A DNA stretch of 64,000 nucleotides from Labilithrix sp. Lineage in GTDB: Bacteria > Myxococcota_A > Polyangia > Polyangiales > Polyangiaceae. The stretch lies in NCBI GenBank assembly GCA_019637225.1, contig JAHBWC010000029.1, forward strand, positions 1-64,000, in the 5' to 3' direction. The first letter of the stretch is position 1. Every line of letters begins with the position of its first letter. Below, one piece after another: positions 32,782-41,151 of this stretch. The notes beneath the pieces are model-generated. The model had not been told where the DNA came from and did not search any database. It worked only from the letters and a program-made list of their open reading frames with translations. A program made the translations under genes and the position numbers.

Positions 32782-34923
32782 TCAGTCCGAGAACCGAACG
32801 AGGCCTTGCTCGGTCGCGCGGTACTTCGTCCCCGGCGAGACGCGAACGGTGACGGTGCCCCCCGCGCGCGACACGTCGACGTCGCAGCCGCCGCGCATGT
32901 TCGCGAGGACGTGCTGCCGCTTCGGCCCGTCCTTCACCTTGTACGAGAACGGCAGCGCCGCGGGTCGCCCGAGCGGCGCGGAGCTGAACACGATCACGTG
33001 CGACGACGAGGCGACCCCCGCGACGCCGGGCGCGGCGATCGCCTCGGCCGGCGGCGGGGCAGGAGCGCCGCGCGCCCCGGTGCGGAGGAGCGAGAGGACG
33101 CGGCCGGTCGCGTTCGGCCCGACCTCGACGCGCCAGGCGGTCGAGCCGCCGTCGATCAGATCGGTGTCCTTCTGGACCTTCACCTCGCCGCCGTCGAGGA
33201 CGTCGATCGAGACCGCGCCATCTCCGTGGGTCGCGAAGAAGCGCGCCTTGTCGCCGCTGGGCTTGCCCGGCGTGTGGACCCGCCACGACCAGCTCTTGCC
33301 GAGAGGCTTGGCGACGACGCGGTCGTAGACCGCGAGCGCGTCGGGCCGGACGAAAACGAGCTCGCGCGTCCACTCGTCGAGCATGTCCTCGTAGTCGCCG
33401 CCGGCGACCCGCTTGACGAAGAGCTTCGAGCTGTCGATCTGCGCGTACATCACGCCGCCGGCGTCGGCGTACTGCACGAGGCCGCCGCTCTTGTGGCTCG
33501 TGTTGTCGTGGCCGGCGACGTTGATCATGTTGTGGGCTCCGGCCTCCCAGTTGAGGCCGGACTTGCCGAACGTCCCGGCGTCCGCGATCTGCCAGCCCCC
33601 TCGCCACAGCACGAACCCGCCGCTCTCCACGTGGGCGTGGCTCTGGGTGATCTCGGGCGACGCGACGACGGTGAGGCTCGTCGCGCCGTCGTCCCACGAC
33701 GAGCGGGCGTTCAGCCACTCCGTCCCGCTCGAGCGGTAGCCGAGCGGCAGCTTCGCCGGCGACTCGACCGGCCTGAACCTCGGGAAGACGACGTCGCGGT
33801 AGAGAGAGTCGCGCACGTTCAGACGCGGCGTCAGGTAGCTCGGCGCGACCTCGGTCAGGTACCAGGCGCCGAGCGCGCGCACCGCCGGATCGTCGACCCA
33901 GTAGGTGGCGAGCTGGATGTAGTCGCGGTCGAACGGCGAGACGTCCATCGCGACGTCGCGCGCGAGATCGCCCGTCGGCGCGAGCGATCGCCTCCCCGGC
34001 TGCAGCTGGTAGAGCGCGTAGAGGATCGCCTCGCGCGTGAAGGGCGTCCGCGCGAAGTAGTTCGGCCCGCCCATCGAAGCGATGGCCGCGAACGCCGAGA
34101 AGAGGCGCTGCTTCGAGCGCTGGCCGTAGTTCGCCCCTTCGTGCCAGTCGCCGCCCCTGCCCTGACCGGCGAGGTACGCGAGCGAGCCCTTCGGGCCCTC
34201 GATCTTCGCGCGCGTGAGGTCGACGAGCTTCTTCGCGGACGGGTGCTTCGCCGCCTCGAGCGCGAAGGCCGCGTGGGCCGTGCCCTCGACGAAGGCGCAG
34301 TAGTAGTTGTTGCCGGCGTCCTCGAGCCCCCACCCGCTGCCCTTGTTGGCGAACCAGAGCTCGTTCGTCCATCGCTCGAGGTACGCGATGATCTCCGCCC
34401 TCTCCGCCGGCGTCAGCGCGTCGCCGCAGTAGTTCAGGACGTAGGCGGCGCCGCGGAGGAGATCGCCGAACCCGAGGTAGCTGCCGTCCCGGACGTCGAC
34501 CGACGTGTTCGCCTTGAAGAACCGGTAGGCCCCCGCCGCGAAGCGCTTGTCGCCCGTGACCAGGTACGCGAGCGCGACGTTCTCGGGCGACGACTGCGTC
34601 CGGTCCGGCTTGACGAGCGCCTCCTCCGCGTTCGCGAGCAGCGCCGACCAGGCCGCGCCCGTCCTCCCCGCGCGGAGCGTCGCGAGCCGCTCCTTGCTGA
34701 CGAGGAAGTACCCCGAGGGCGTGCGGCCGTCGCTCGCGTCGTCCGGCGCCTCGCTGGCCGCGCCGGCGTCGAGCCGCGGGCGCGGCGGCGACGGGCGCTG
34801 CCCCTCCCAGCCCGCGTCGCTCGTCGCGACCGGCGGGCGGGGCACGCTGCCGCGCGCCGGATCGCTCCGCGTGTCGCAGCCGAGCGCGCCGAGCGCGAGG
34901 ACCGTCACGAACGGGCGCTTCAT
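32782..34923 (-). CDS. heparinase II/III-like polysaccharide lyase, lipoprotein (paralogue)
   Basis: The 713-residue protein has a type II signal (VTVLALGALGC, Cys 16), a ~55-residue Pro/Asp/Ser spacer, an alpha/alpha-toroid and a C-terminal beta-sandwich. It is clearly paralogous to the 12458-14605 product: both share NELWFAN-GS-WG, GGDW-EG-NYG-RSKQRL, AIASMGG and the block leading to ATYW. The HQHQDMGSF block here reads SHAHVESGGFVLWRGGW, keeping both His residues but losing the Asp, which may alter activity. Its ATG overlaps the deacetylase stop (ATGA), so the two are translated together. Confidence 0.85.
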   Translation of the reverse strand: MKRPFVTVLALGALGCDTRSDPARGSVPRPPVATSDAGWEGQRPSPPRPRLDAGAASEAPDDASDGRTPSGYFLVSKERLATLRAGRTGAAWSALLANAEEALVKPDRTQSSPENVALAYLVTGDKRFAAGAYRFFKANTSVDVRDGSYLGFGDLLRGAAYVLNYCGDALTPAERAEIIAYLERWTNELWFANKGSGWGLEDAGNNYYCAFVEGTAHAAFALEAAKHPSAKKLVDLTRAKIEGPKGSLAYLAGQGRGGDWHEGANYGQRSKQRLFSAFAAIASMGGPNYFARTPFTREAILYALYQLQPGRRSLAPTGDLARDVAMDVSPFDRDYIQLATYWVDDPAVRALGAWYLTEVAPSYLTPRLNVRDSLYRDVVFPRFRPVESPAKLPLGYRSSGTEWLNARSSWDDGATSLTVVASPEITQSHAHVESGGFVLWRGGWQIADAGTFGKSGLNWEAGAHNMINVAGHDNTSHKSGGLVQYADAGGVMYAQIDSSKLFVKRVAGGDYEDMLDEWTRELVFVRPDALAVYDRVVAKPLGKSWSWRVHTPGKPSGDKARFFATHGDGAVSIDVLDGGEVKVQKDTDLIDGGSTAWRVEVGPNATGRVLSLLRTGARGAPAPPPAEAIAAPGVAGVASSSHVIVFSSAPLGRPAALPFSYKVKDGPKRQHVLANMRGGCDVDVSRAGGTVTVRVSPGTKYRATEQGLVRFSD

Positions 34924-35570
34924 GGCGACGCGAACATCTCCGCCATCGTGACCATCTCGTAGCCTCCGTCACGGAGCCCGCCGACGATCGCCGGCAAGGC
35001 GTCCAGCGTCGACTGCCTCCCCTCGTGCAGGAGGATCACCTCGCCGTGCGAGACGCGCTCCGGACGGCACCGGCGGGCGATCTCGTCCTTGTCGTGGACC
35101 TCGTAGTCGCGCGGATCGTACGACCAGAGCGCGATGAGGCGATCGTAGGCGAGGAGCTGGCCGAGGACGCGCGCGTCGACCGCGCCGTGCGGCGGGCGCA
35201 CCCAGGGCCGCGAGGTCGGCTGGCGTCCGAGGACGCGATCGGTCTTGTCGAGCTGGTCGACGAGCGCGCCCCAGGAGAGCTGCGTGAAGCGCGTGTGGTC
35301 GTAGCCGTGGCTCGCGACCTGGTGCCCGCGCCGCGTGTACTCGCGCATGAGGTCGGGCTGCGCCTCGCACTTGTTGCCGACGAGGAAGAACGTCGCCCGG
35401 ACGCCGAGCTCGTCGAGCCGCTCGAGGAAGCCCGCCGTGAGCTCGTTCGGCCCGTCGTCGAACGTGAGCGCGACGCGCGCTCGCCCCGTCGGCCCGCGCT
35501 GGAGCAGGCGCGATCGCGGGACCATCCCGTAGACCGCGGACTTCAGCTTCTTGCGAAATCGCCCGATCAT
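34920..35570 (-). CDS. NodB-type polysaccharide deacetylase (small)
   Basis: A 216-residue protein: a short basic N-terminus (MIGRFRKKLKSAVYGMVP), then NodB motifs ARVALTFDDGPNELTAGFLERLDELGVRATFFLVGNKCE, GHQVASHGYDHTRFTQLSWG (H-x-x-x-H), RPWVRPPHGAVDARVL and VILLHEGRQSTLDALP. All five catalytic motifs of the peptidoglycan/chitooligosaccharide deacetylase family are present. No signal peptide is evident, so cytoplasmic or membrane-surface action is likely. It heads a coupled pair with the heparinase-like gene. TAGTTT ends 7 nt before its ATG and supports the choice over an upstream start. Confidence 0.9.
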   Translation of the reverse strand: MIGRFRKKLKSAVYGMVPRSRLLQRGPTGRARVALTFDDGPNELTAGFLERLDELGVRATFFLVGNKCEAQPDLMREYTRRGHQVASHGYDHTRFTQLSWGALVDQLDKTDRVLGRQPTSRPWVRPPHGAVDARVLGQLLAYDRLIALWSYDPRDYEVHDKDEIARRCRPERVSHGEVILLHEGRQSTLDALPAIVGGLRDGGYEMVTMAEMFASP

Positions 35571-35577
35571 CGAGGCG

Positions 35578-35583
35578 AAACTA
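35578..35583 (-). promoter_or_regulatory. -10-like hexamer TAGTTT 7 nt before ATG
   Basis: TAGTTT ends 7 nt before the small deacetylase ATG at 35570. On the plus strand, TGGTAGGCT at about 35624-35632 could drive the divergent glycosyltransferase gene. Confidence 0.35.
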
Positions 35584-35718
35584 GCCGCGTTTCCACGGGT
35601 CGCCAAGGCCCGCACCCGCCCCGCGAGCGTGGTAGGCTCGGCCCGCCTCGAGACCGAGCCCGCGGCGACCTACCGCGGGCCCATCGCGGACGGTCTTCGA
35701 TACGAGGGCATCGATCGC

Positions 35719-36921
35719 GTGAGCCGAACATCCCCGAGCGCCCGCTTCCGCGTCCCCGGCGTCATCGCGTTCGCGAAGGACTGGCACGAGGACCCCACCT
35801 CGAACCACCACGTGCTCCGCGAGCTCGCGAAGAGCCGGCGCGTGCTCTGGCTCAACTCGATCGGGACGCGCACGCCGAAGCTCGGCAGCGGGCGCGACCT
35901 CGGCAAGATGAAGCGGAAGCTCGCCGAGCTCGCGCGCGGCCCCGTGAACGTCGAAAACGACCTCTGGGTCTTCTCGCCGATGGTCCTCCCCCTCCCCCAC
36001 AGCGCGGTCGCGCGGCGGATCAACCGCGAGATCCTGCGCACGACGATCGCGCTCCTCCGCCGGCGGCTCGGCATCGACGACTTCCACCTCTGGACCTTCC
36101 TGCCCAACGTCGCCGACTACGTCGGCTCGCTCGGGGAGTCTCTCTCCGTTTACTACTGCGTCGACGAGTGGTCGCTCTTCGCGTACCTCGATCGCGACGC
36201 GACCGTCGCCGCGGAGCGACGGCTGCTCTCGAAGGTCGACTGCGTCTTCGCGATCAACGGCGAGCTCGCCGACGCCAAGCGCGCGGTCAATCCCGCGACG
36301 CACATCGCTCCGCACGGCGTCGCGCACGCGGAGTTCGCGCGCGCGCTCGACGACGACACGATCGTTCCCGCCGACATCGCGAGGCTGCCGAAGCCGGTCC
36401 TCGGCTTCTACGGCACGCTGCGGAGCTGGGTGGATCTCGATCTCGTCGCGCACGTCGCGCGCGCGCGGCCGAGCTGGAGCATCGCGCTCATCGGGCAAGC
36501 GCTCGACGACGTCGGCGCCGTCGCCGGCCTGCCGAACGTCCACCTCCTCGGGCGCAAGCCGCACTCCGATCTCCCTGCGTACTGCAAGGGGATGGACGTC
36601 GGCTTGATCCCCTACCGCATCGACGAGCGGATGAAGTTCGTCAACCCGATCAAGCTCCGCGAGTACCTCTCGGCGGGCCTCCCGGTGGTCTCGACCGACG
36701 TGCCGGAGGTGCGGCGCTACGTGCCGCGCTGCACGATCGCCGACGACGGCCCCGCGTTCGTCGCCGCCGTGGAGAGCGCGCTCGCGAGCGACTCCCCCGC
36801 GCGACGCCGCGAGCGATCGCAGGCGATGGAGCGAGAGACATGGCCGATGCGCGTCGCCGAGGTGGCCCGCATCGTCGACGACGCCGCGAAAGCGAAGTAT
36901 CCACGAGGGTCCGATGACTAG
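35719..36921 (+). CDS. glycosyltransferase (GT-B type)
   Basis: A ~400-residue GT-B protein: VPGVIAFAKDWHEDPTSNHHVLRELAKSRRVLWLNSIG at the start, YYCVDEWSLFAYLDRD mid-chain, then PVLGFYGTLRSWVDLDLVAHVARARPSWSIALIG and LIPYRIDERMKFVNPIKLREYLSAGLPVVSTDVPEVRRY in the nucleotide-sugar domain. This matches the glycosyltransferase-1-like family common in exopolysaccharide loci. The N-terminal start is uncertain: GTG at 35719 gives a normal length, while further upstream the frame holds Arg/Ala-rich residues overlapping the divergent promoter. The next gene overlaps its stop by 8 nt, so it is in an operon with the fused oxidoreductase-epimerase. Confidence 0.85.
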   Translation: MSRTSPSARFRVPGVIAFAKDWHEDPTSNHHVLRELAKSRRVLWLNSIGTRTPKLGSGRDLGKMKRKLAELARGPVNVENDLWVFSPMVLPLPHSAVARRINREILRTTIALLRRRLGIDDFHLWTFLPNVADYVGSLGESLSVYYCVDEWSLFAYLDRDATVAAERRLLSKVDCVFAINGELADAKRAVNPATHIAPHGVAHAEFARALDDDTIVPADIARLPKPVLGFYGTLRSWVDLDLVAHVARARPSWSIALIGQALDDVGAVAGLPNVHLLGRKPHSDLPAYCKGMDVGLIPYRIDERMKFVNPIKLREYLSAGLPVVSTDVPEVRRYVPRCTIADDGPAFVAAVESALASDSPARRRERSQAMERETWPMRVAEVARIVDDAAKAKYPRGSDD

Positions 36922-39010
36922 CGCACGTTTCAAGGCCGGAATGGTCGGTGCCGGCAACATCAGCGAGTTCCACGTCTACGCAGTCAAGGCGCTGCCCGGC
37001 CTCGTCGACCTCGTCGGCGTGACCGATCTCGACGGCGCCCGCGCCGAGGCGACGGCCCGGAAGCTCGGCACGACGGCCTACCCGTCGCTCGACGCGCTCG
37101 TCGCCGCGGGGGCCAACGTCATCCACGTCCTGACGCCGCCGTCGGCGCACGTCCCCGTCGCGATCGCGGCGCTCGAGCGCGGATGCCACGTCCTCGTCGA
37201 GAAGCCGATCGCCGAGGACGAAGCCGAGGGCCGGAAGGTCGTCGAGCTCGCGGCCAAGAAGGGCCTCACCGTGAGCGTGAACCACTCGCTCCTCTTCGAC
37301 CCGCAGATCAAGCGCGCGCTCGCCGCCGTGCGCGCGGGCAAGCTCGGCGACGTCGTCTCGGTCGACATCCTCCGCGGCTCGGAGTTTCCGCCCTACGAGG
37401 GCGGGCCGCTGCCCCCGTGGTACCGCAGCGCGGGGTACCCGTTCCGCGACCTCGGCATCCACTGCCTCTACCTCATCCAGGAGCTGCTCGGTCCCGTCGA
37501 GGACGTCGAGGCCTCCTTCCGCAGCCTCGGCGGGGATCCGAACCTCGCCTTCGACGAGTGGCGCGCGCTCGTCCGCTGCCGGCGCGGCCTCGGCCAGTTC
37601 CAGCTCACGTGGAACGTGAAGCCGATGCAGAGCCAGCTCATCATCCACGGCACGCGCGGCGTGCTCCGCGTCGATCTCTTCGCGATGTTCCACGGCAAGC
37701 GGAGCTCGACGCCGCTCCCGAAGGCCGCCGAGCGGCTCGTCAACGCGTTCACCGATTCGCTCCAGCCGCTCGTCGACGTGCCGCGCGGCGTCTGGAAGTT
37801 CGTGCGCAAGGAGGTCCAGGCCTACCAGGGGCTCCGCGATCTCGTCGCCGACTTCTACCGCCGCCTCGACGCGGGCGAGCGCCCCCCGGTCTCGGCGGAG
37901 GACGCCCTCGCGCTCGTTCCGTTCATCGAGCGCGTCGCGCGCGCCGCCGAGGCGGAGGCCGAGAAGCAGCGCTCCGCCTTCCCGCTCTCGCCGCGCGTGC
38001 CGTTCGTCGTCACGGGCGCGTCGGGCTCGCTCGGCTCGGCAGTCGTGCGCCGGCTCGTCGCGGACGGCCAGAAGGTGCGCGCCCTCGTCCGCCGCATCCC
38101 CCAGAGGCCGATCGCCGGCGTCGAGTACTGCTTCGGCAACCTCGGCGATCCCGCCGCGGTCGACCGGGCGATCGCCGGCGCCGAGACCGTCATCCACGCC
38201 GGCGCCTCGATGAAGGGCGGCTGGCCCGAGCACGTCGGAGGCACCGTCGTCGGCACGCAGAACGTGATCGACGCGTGCAAGAAGCACGGCACAAAGCAGC
38301 TCGTGCACATCTCGTCGATGTCCGTCGTCGACTGGGCGGGCTCCGCGGGCAGAGGCGCCGTCACCGAGGACGCCGCGCTCGAGCCTCGCGCCGACGAGCG
38401 CGGCGCCTACACCCGCGCGAAGCTCGAGGCCGAGCGAAAGGTGGCGGCGGCCGCAAAGGACGGCCTGCCGTGCGTCATCCTCCGGCCCGGACAGATCTTC
38501 GGCGGCGGCATCCAGCTCGTGAACGGCGCGGTGGCGCGCCGCGCGGGCGGCAAGTGGCTCGTCCTCGGCGACGGCAAGATCGAGCTCCCGCTCGTCTACA
38601 TCGACGACGTCGTCGACGCGATCCTCGCGGCCGTCGCCAAGCGCCTCAGCGGCGGCGAGGTCATCCAGCTCATCGACGACGAGCACCTCACGCAGAGCGA
38701 CGTCCTCTCTCTCGTCGGGACCGGAGCGGGCGTCATCAAGGTCCCGCGCCCTGTCGTGTTCGCGCTCGGAAAGTTGAGCGAGCTCCCGCTCGGCGCGCTC
38801 GGCAAGCCCTCGCCGATCGCGCTCTACCGCCTCCAGTCGGCGCTCGCGCAGCTCCGCTACGGGAGCGATCGCGCTCGGAGCCTCCTCGGGTGGAAGCCGG
38901 GCGTCGGCGTCCGTGAAGGGATCCGCCGCGTGACGGCGTCCTCGCCGGCGCCCGCCGCGGAAGCGCCGGCGAGGCCGGGCCCCGCCGAGCACGCCGCTTC
39001 ACGCGCCTGA
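36914..39010 (+). CDS. fused Gfo/Idh oxidoreductase - SDR epimerase
   Basis: The 698-residue chain joins two enzymes. Residues 1-~350 are a Gfo/Idh/MocA oxidoreductase (FKAGMVGAGNISEFHVYAV; CHVLVEKPIAEDEAEG; VSVNHSLLFDPQIKRAL). Residues ~370-680 are an extended SDR (VPFVVTGASGSLGSAVVRRL; VIHAGASMKGG; HISSMSVVDW; YTRAKLEAE; LRPGQIFGGGIQLVNG; LPLVYIDDVVDAILAA). A ~20-residue linker joins them with no frameshift. Together they could oxidise and epimerise one nucleotide sugar with channelling. Start ATG has GAGGG 5 nt upstream. The stop overlaps the convergent glycosyltransferase end by 12 nt. Confidence 0.92.
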   Translation: MTSARFKAGMVGAGNISEFHVYAVKALPGLVDLVGVTDLDGARAEATARKLGTTAYPSLDALVAAGANVIHVLTPPSAHVPVAIAALERGCHVLVEKPIAEDEAEGRKVVELAAKKGLTVSVNHSLLFDPQIKRALAAVRAGKLGDVVSVDILRGSEFPPYEGGPLPPWYRSAGYPFRDLGIHCLYLIQELLGPVEDVEASFRSLGGDPNLAFDEWRALVRCRRGLGQFQLTWNVKPMQSQLIIHGTRGVLRVDLFAMFHGKRSSTPLPKAAERLVNAFTDSLQPLVDVPRGVWKFVRKEVQAYQGLRDLVADFYRRLDAGERPPVSAEDALALVPFIERVARAAEAEAEKQRSAFPLSPRVPFVVTGASGSLGSAVVRRLVADGQKVRALVRRIPQRPIAGVEYCFGNLGDPAAVDRAIAGAETVIHAGASMKGGWPEHVGGTVVGTQNVIDACKKHGTKQLVHISSMSVVDWAGSAGRGAVTEDAALEPRADERGAYTRAKLEAERKVAAAAKDGLPCVILRPGQIFGGGIQLVNGAVARRAGGKWLVLGDGKIELPLVYIDDVVDAILAAVAKRLSGGEVIQLIDDEHLTQSDVLSLVGTGAGVIKVPRPVVFALGKLSELPLGALGKPSPIALYRLQSALAQLRYGSDRARSLLGWKPGVGVREGIRRVTASSPAPAAEAPARPGPAEHAASRA

Positions 39011-40186
39011 TCCACCGGCGGCGTGGAGCGAGCGGAGGACGGCCGCGAGGTGGGCGGCGCTCTCGTGCCAGCTCCACGGCCCGCACGCCCTCGCGTCGGC
39101 GTCGCTCCACTCGCGCGCGAGCGCGGCGAGGAGCCCCTCGGCGAGCGCGTTCGCGTCGCGTGGCTCGACGACGATGCCGCTCCGGGGATCCGCGAGGACG
39201 TCGGGGATCCCCCCGACGCGCGTGGCGACGGCGGGACGCCCGCACGCGAGGCCCTCGAGCAGGACGTTGGGCGTGCCCTCGTTGTGGCTCGGGAGGACGA
39301 CGAGATCGCACGCGGCGAGCCACGTCGGGATCTCCGCGAACGGACGCGCGCCGGCGACGTGGAGGCGGCCGTGGTACTTCGGCCGCGCGCGCTCCACGCG
39401 CTCGCGCCAGACGCCGTCGCCGACGAGGACGAGCGTGACGTCGGGGCGCTCGCTGTGGACGCGCTCGAACGCGGTGAGGAGCTCGGCGATCCCCTTCTGC
39501 GGCTCGATCCGACCGATGAAGAGGAGCACGGGCCCCGGCGCGTCGAGCCCGAGCTCGCGTCGCGCGTCGGCGCGCGCGGGCGCCGCGCCGAAGAGCGCCG
39601 CATCGATGCCGTTCGCGACGAGGTGGATCCGCGAGCGCGGCACGCCGATCGCCGCGAGCTCGTCGCCCATGGCGCCCGACACGGTCACGAGCGCACCCGC
39701 GCTCGGGAGCACCCGGCGCATGATCGCGCGCACCGCGGGGCGCTTCGCGATGACGTTGACGTCCGAGCCGTGGACCTTCACCGCGCACGGCTTGCCGAGC
39801 GCGCGCGCCGCGAGGACCGCCGCGCAGCCGTCGGGGTAGGCCCACGTGCCCAGGATGACGTCGGCCCATTTCAAGAGATCGCGATGCGGCGCGAGGGACG
39901 CGAGGTAGAGCGGCACGGCGACCGGAGCGCCCACGCCGGGCACGTACAGGCGGCGAAGGTAGCGCGTCGCGAGGCCGTCGATCTCGTCGCCGTCGCCGAG
40001 CGCCGCGAGCGTCGCCGCGCGCTTCGGCGCCCCGAGGAGGCTCGCGCCGGGCAGGTGCGGCACCGCGCAGAGCACGCGAACCTCGACGCCTTCTGCCGCG
40101 AGCGCCTTGAACTGCTGCCGATTGTAAGGTCCGTAAAGCGGCTCGAGTCGATTCGGAAAGATCGGGGTGATCGCCAGGAGGCGCAT
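38999..40186 (-). CDS. GT4-family glycosyltransferase
   Basis: A 395-residue GT-B enzyme of the GT4 family: MRLLAITPIFPNRLEPLYGPYNRQQFKALA at the start, AVKVHGSDVNVIAKRPAVR and LVTVSGAMGDELAAIGV in the first domain, then VLLFIGRIEPQKGIAELLTAF, VLPSHNEGTPNVLLEGLACGRPAVATRVGGIPDV with the E-x7-E donor motif. Its 3' end overlaps the fused oxidoreductase-epimerase gene by 12 nt tail-to-tail. TGGTAGCGT ends 9 nt before the ATG and no Shine-Dalgarno is visible. Its sugar specificity is unknown. Confidence 0.9.
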   Translation of the reverse strand: MRLLAITPIFPNRLEPLYGPYNRQQFKALAAEGVEVRVLCAVPHLPGASLLGAPKRAATLAALGDGDEIDGLATRYLRRLYVPGVGAPVAVPLYLASLAPHRDLLKWADVILGTWAYPDGCAAVLAARALGKPCAVKVHGSDVNVIAKRPAVRAIMRRVLPSAGALVTVSGAMGDELAAIGVPRSRIHLVANGIDAALFGAAPARADARRELGLDAPGPVLLFIGRIEPQKGIAELLTAFERVHSERPDVTLVLVGDGVWRERVERARPKYHGRLHVAGARPFAEIPTWLAACDLVVLPSHNEGTPNVLLEGLACGRPAVATRVGGIPDVLADPRSGIVVEPRDANALAEGLLAALAREWSDADARACGPWSWHESAAHLAAVLRSLHAAGGSGA

Positions 40187-40195
40187 TCGCTCGGC

Positions 40196-40204
40196 ACGCT
40201 ACCA
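40196..40204 (-). promoter_or_regulatory. extended -10-like element TGGTAGCGT
   Basis: TGG plus TAGCGT, ending 9 nt before the ATG at 40186. The hexamer TAGCGT at the same 9-nt spacing also precedes alaS (58790-58795). Confidence 0.45.
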
Positions 40205-40242
40205 CCTTCCCTCGACCTTGATCCGTTCCCCACGTGAGGGGG

Positions 40243-41151
40243 ATGATGCTGAGCGGGCTCCGTCCGGAGCCGGAGGACGACGTGACGACACCCCAGCCGC
40301 GCGGCTCGAAGATGAACGAACCCCACCTCTCGCGCTTCCGTGAGCTGATCCGCCAGGGCGCCGGGACCCTCGACATCCACGACGGCCAGCAGGGCTCGTC
40401 GTACACGGTCGAAGCCACGGCGTACGACGCGCTCATCGATCGCGAGGTGGGGCGCGTCGCAGTGCACCAGAAGAGCATCTGCCGCCTGCTCGAGCGCCAC
40501 GTCGGCCGGGTCGAGGACGTCCTCGACGTCGGGTGCGGGACGGGCGCCACCACCGTCGCCGTCGCGCTCTCCGAGCGCCTCGGCGCTCGCCACGTGCGCG
40601 GGATCGATCCCAACGCGCAGTCGCTCGAGGCCGCGGCGGTGCGCGCGCGCGGCCACGACGTCGACGAGACCAAGATCTCGTTTTCGCACGTCCCCGCGGG
40701 CGAGCGCTTCCCCGCCGACGACGGCGCTCACGATCTCGTCCTCTGCGTCTCCGTGCTCGAGTACCTCTACACGCGCGAGTCCCGCGTCACGTTCGCCGAG
40801 GAGCTCCTCCGCGTCACCCGCCCCGGCGGGACGGTCTGCCTCGTCACGCCGAGCCCGTTCCGCCTCTTCGACTTTCACACCCACAGGCTCCTCGGCGACT
40901 GGCGGCGCGTCGAAGGCTACCCGTGGGCGTCGAGGCCGTCGGAGATCCGCGCGATGTTCGCCGGCCACGACGTCCGGTTCTTGAAGAGCGAGCAGCTCGC
41001 GCACGGGCTGTCGTCGCGCGGACTGCCCTCGGGGCCCTTCCTCCGTCCGCTCGCGCCGCTCGCGGCCTTGCTGCCGTGGCAGAAGGTCCTCGTGACGAAG
41101 CGATCCACGGCGCGCGGATCGGGCGCCGCCCCGCCCGCTCGCGCGTCGTGA
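40243..41151 (+). CDS. SAM-dependent methyltransferase
   Basis: This ~302-residue protein carries a class I methyltransferase core: VEDVLDVGCGTGATTVAVALSERLG (motif I), GIDPNAQSLEAAAVRA (acidic end of strand 2), DDGAHDLVLCVSVLEYLY (motif IV) and VTRPGGTVCLVTPS (motif VI). N-terminal and C-terminal helices have no further signature. It likely methylates a sugar hydroxyl or carboxyl in the repeat unit. The start is uncertain: GTG 40234, ATG 40243, ATG 40246 and ATG 40312 are possible, with AGGGGG adjacent to the second and third. The downstream acyltransferase gene overlaps its stop (GTGA). Confidence 0.88.
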   Translation: MMLSGLRPEPEDDVTTPQPRGSKMNEPHLSRFRELIRQGAGTLDIHDGQQGSSYTVEATAYDALIDREVGRVAVHQKSICRLLERHVGRVEDVLDVGCGTGATTVAVALSERLGARHVRGIDPNAQSLEAAAVRARGHDVDETKISFSHVPAGERFPADDGAHDLVLCVSVLEYLYTRESRVTFAEELLRVTRPGGTVCLVTPSPFRLFDFHTHRLLGDWRRVEGYPWASRPSEIRAMFAGHDVRFLKSEQLAHGLSSRGLPSGPFLRPLAPLAALLPWQKVLVTKRSTARGSGAAPPARAS

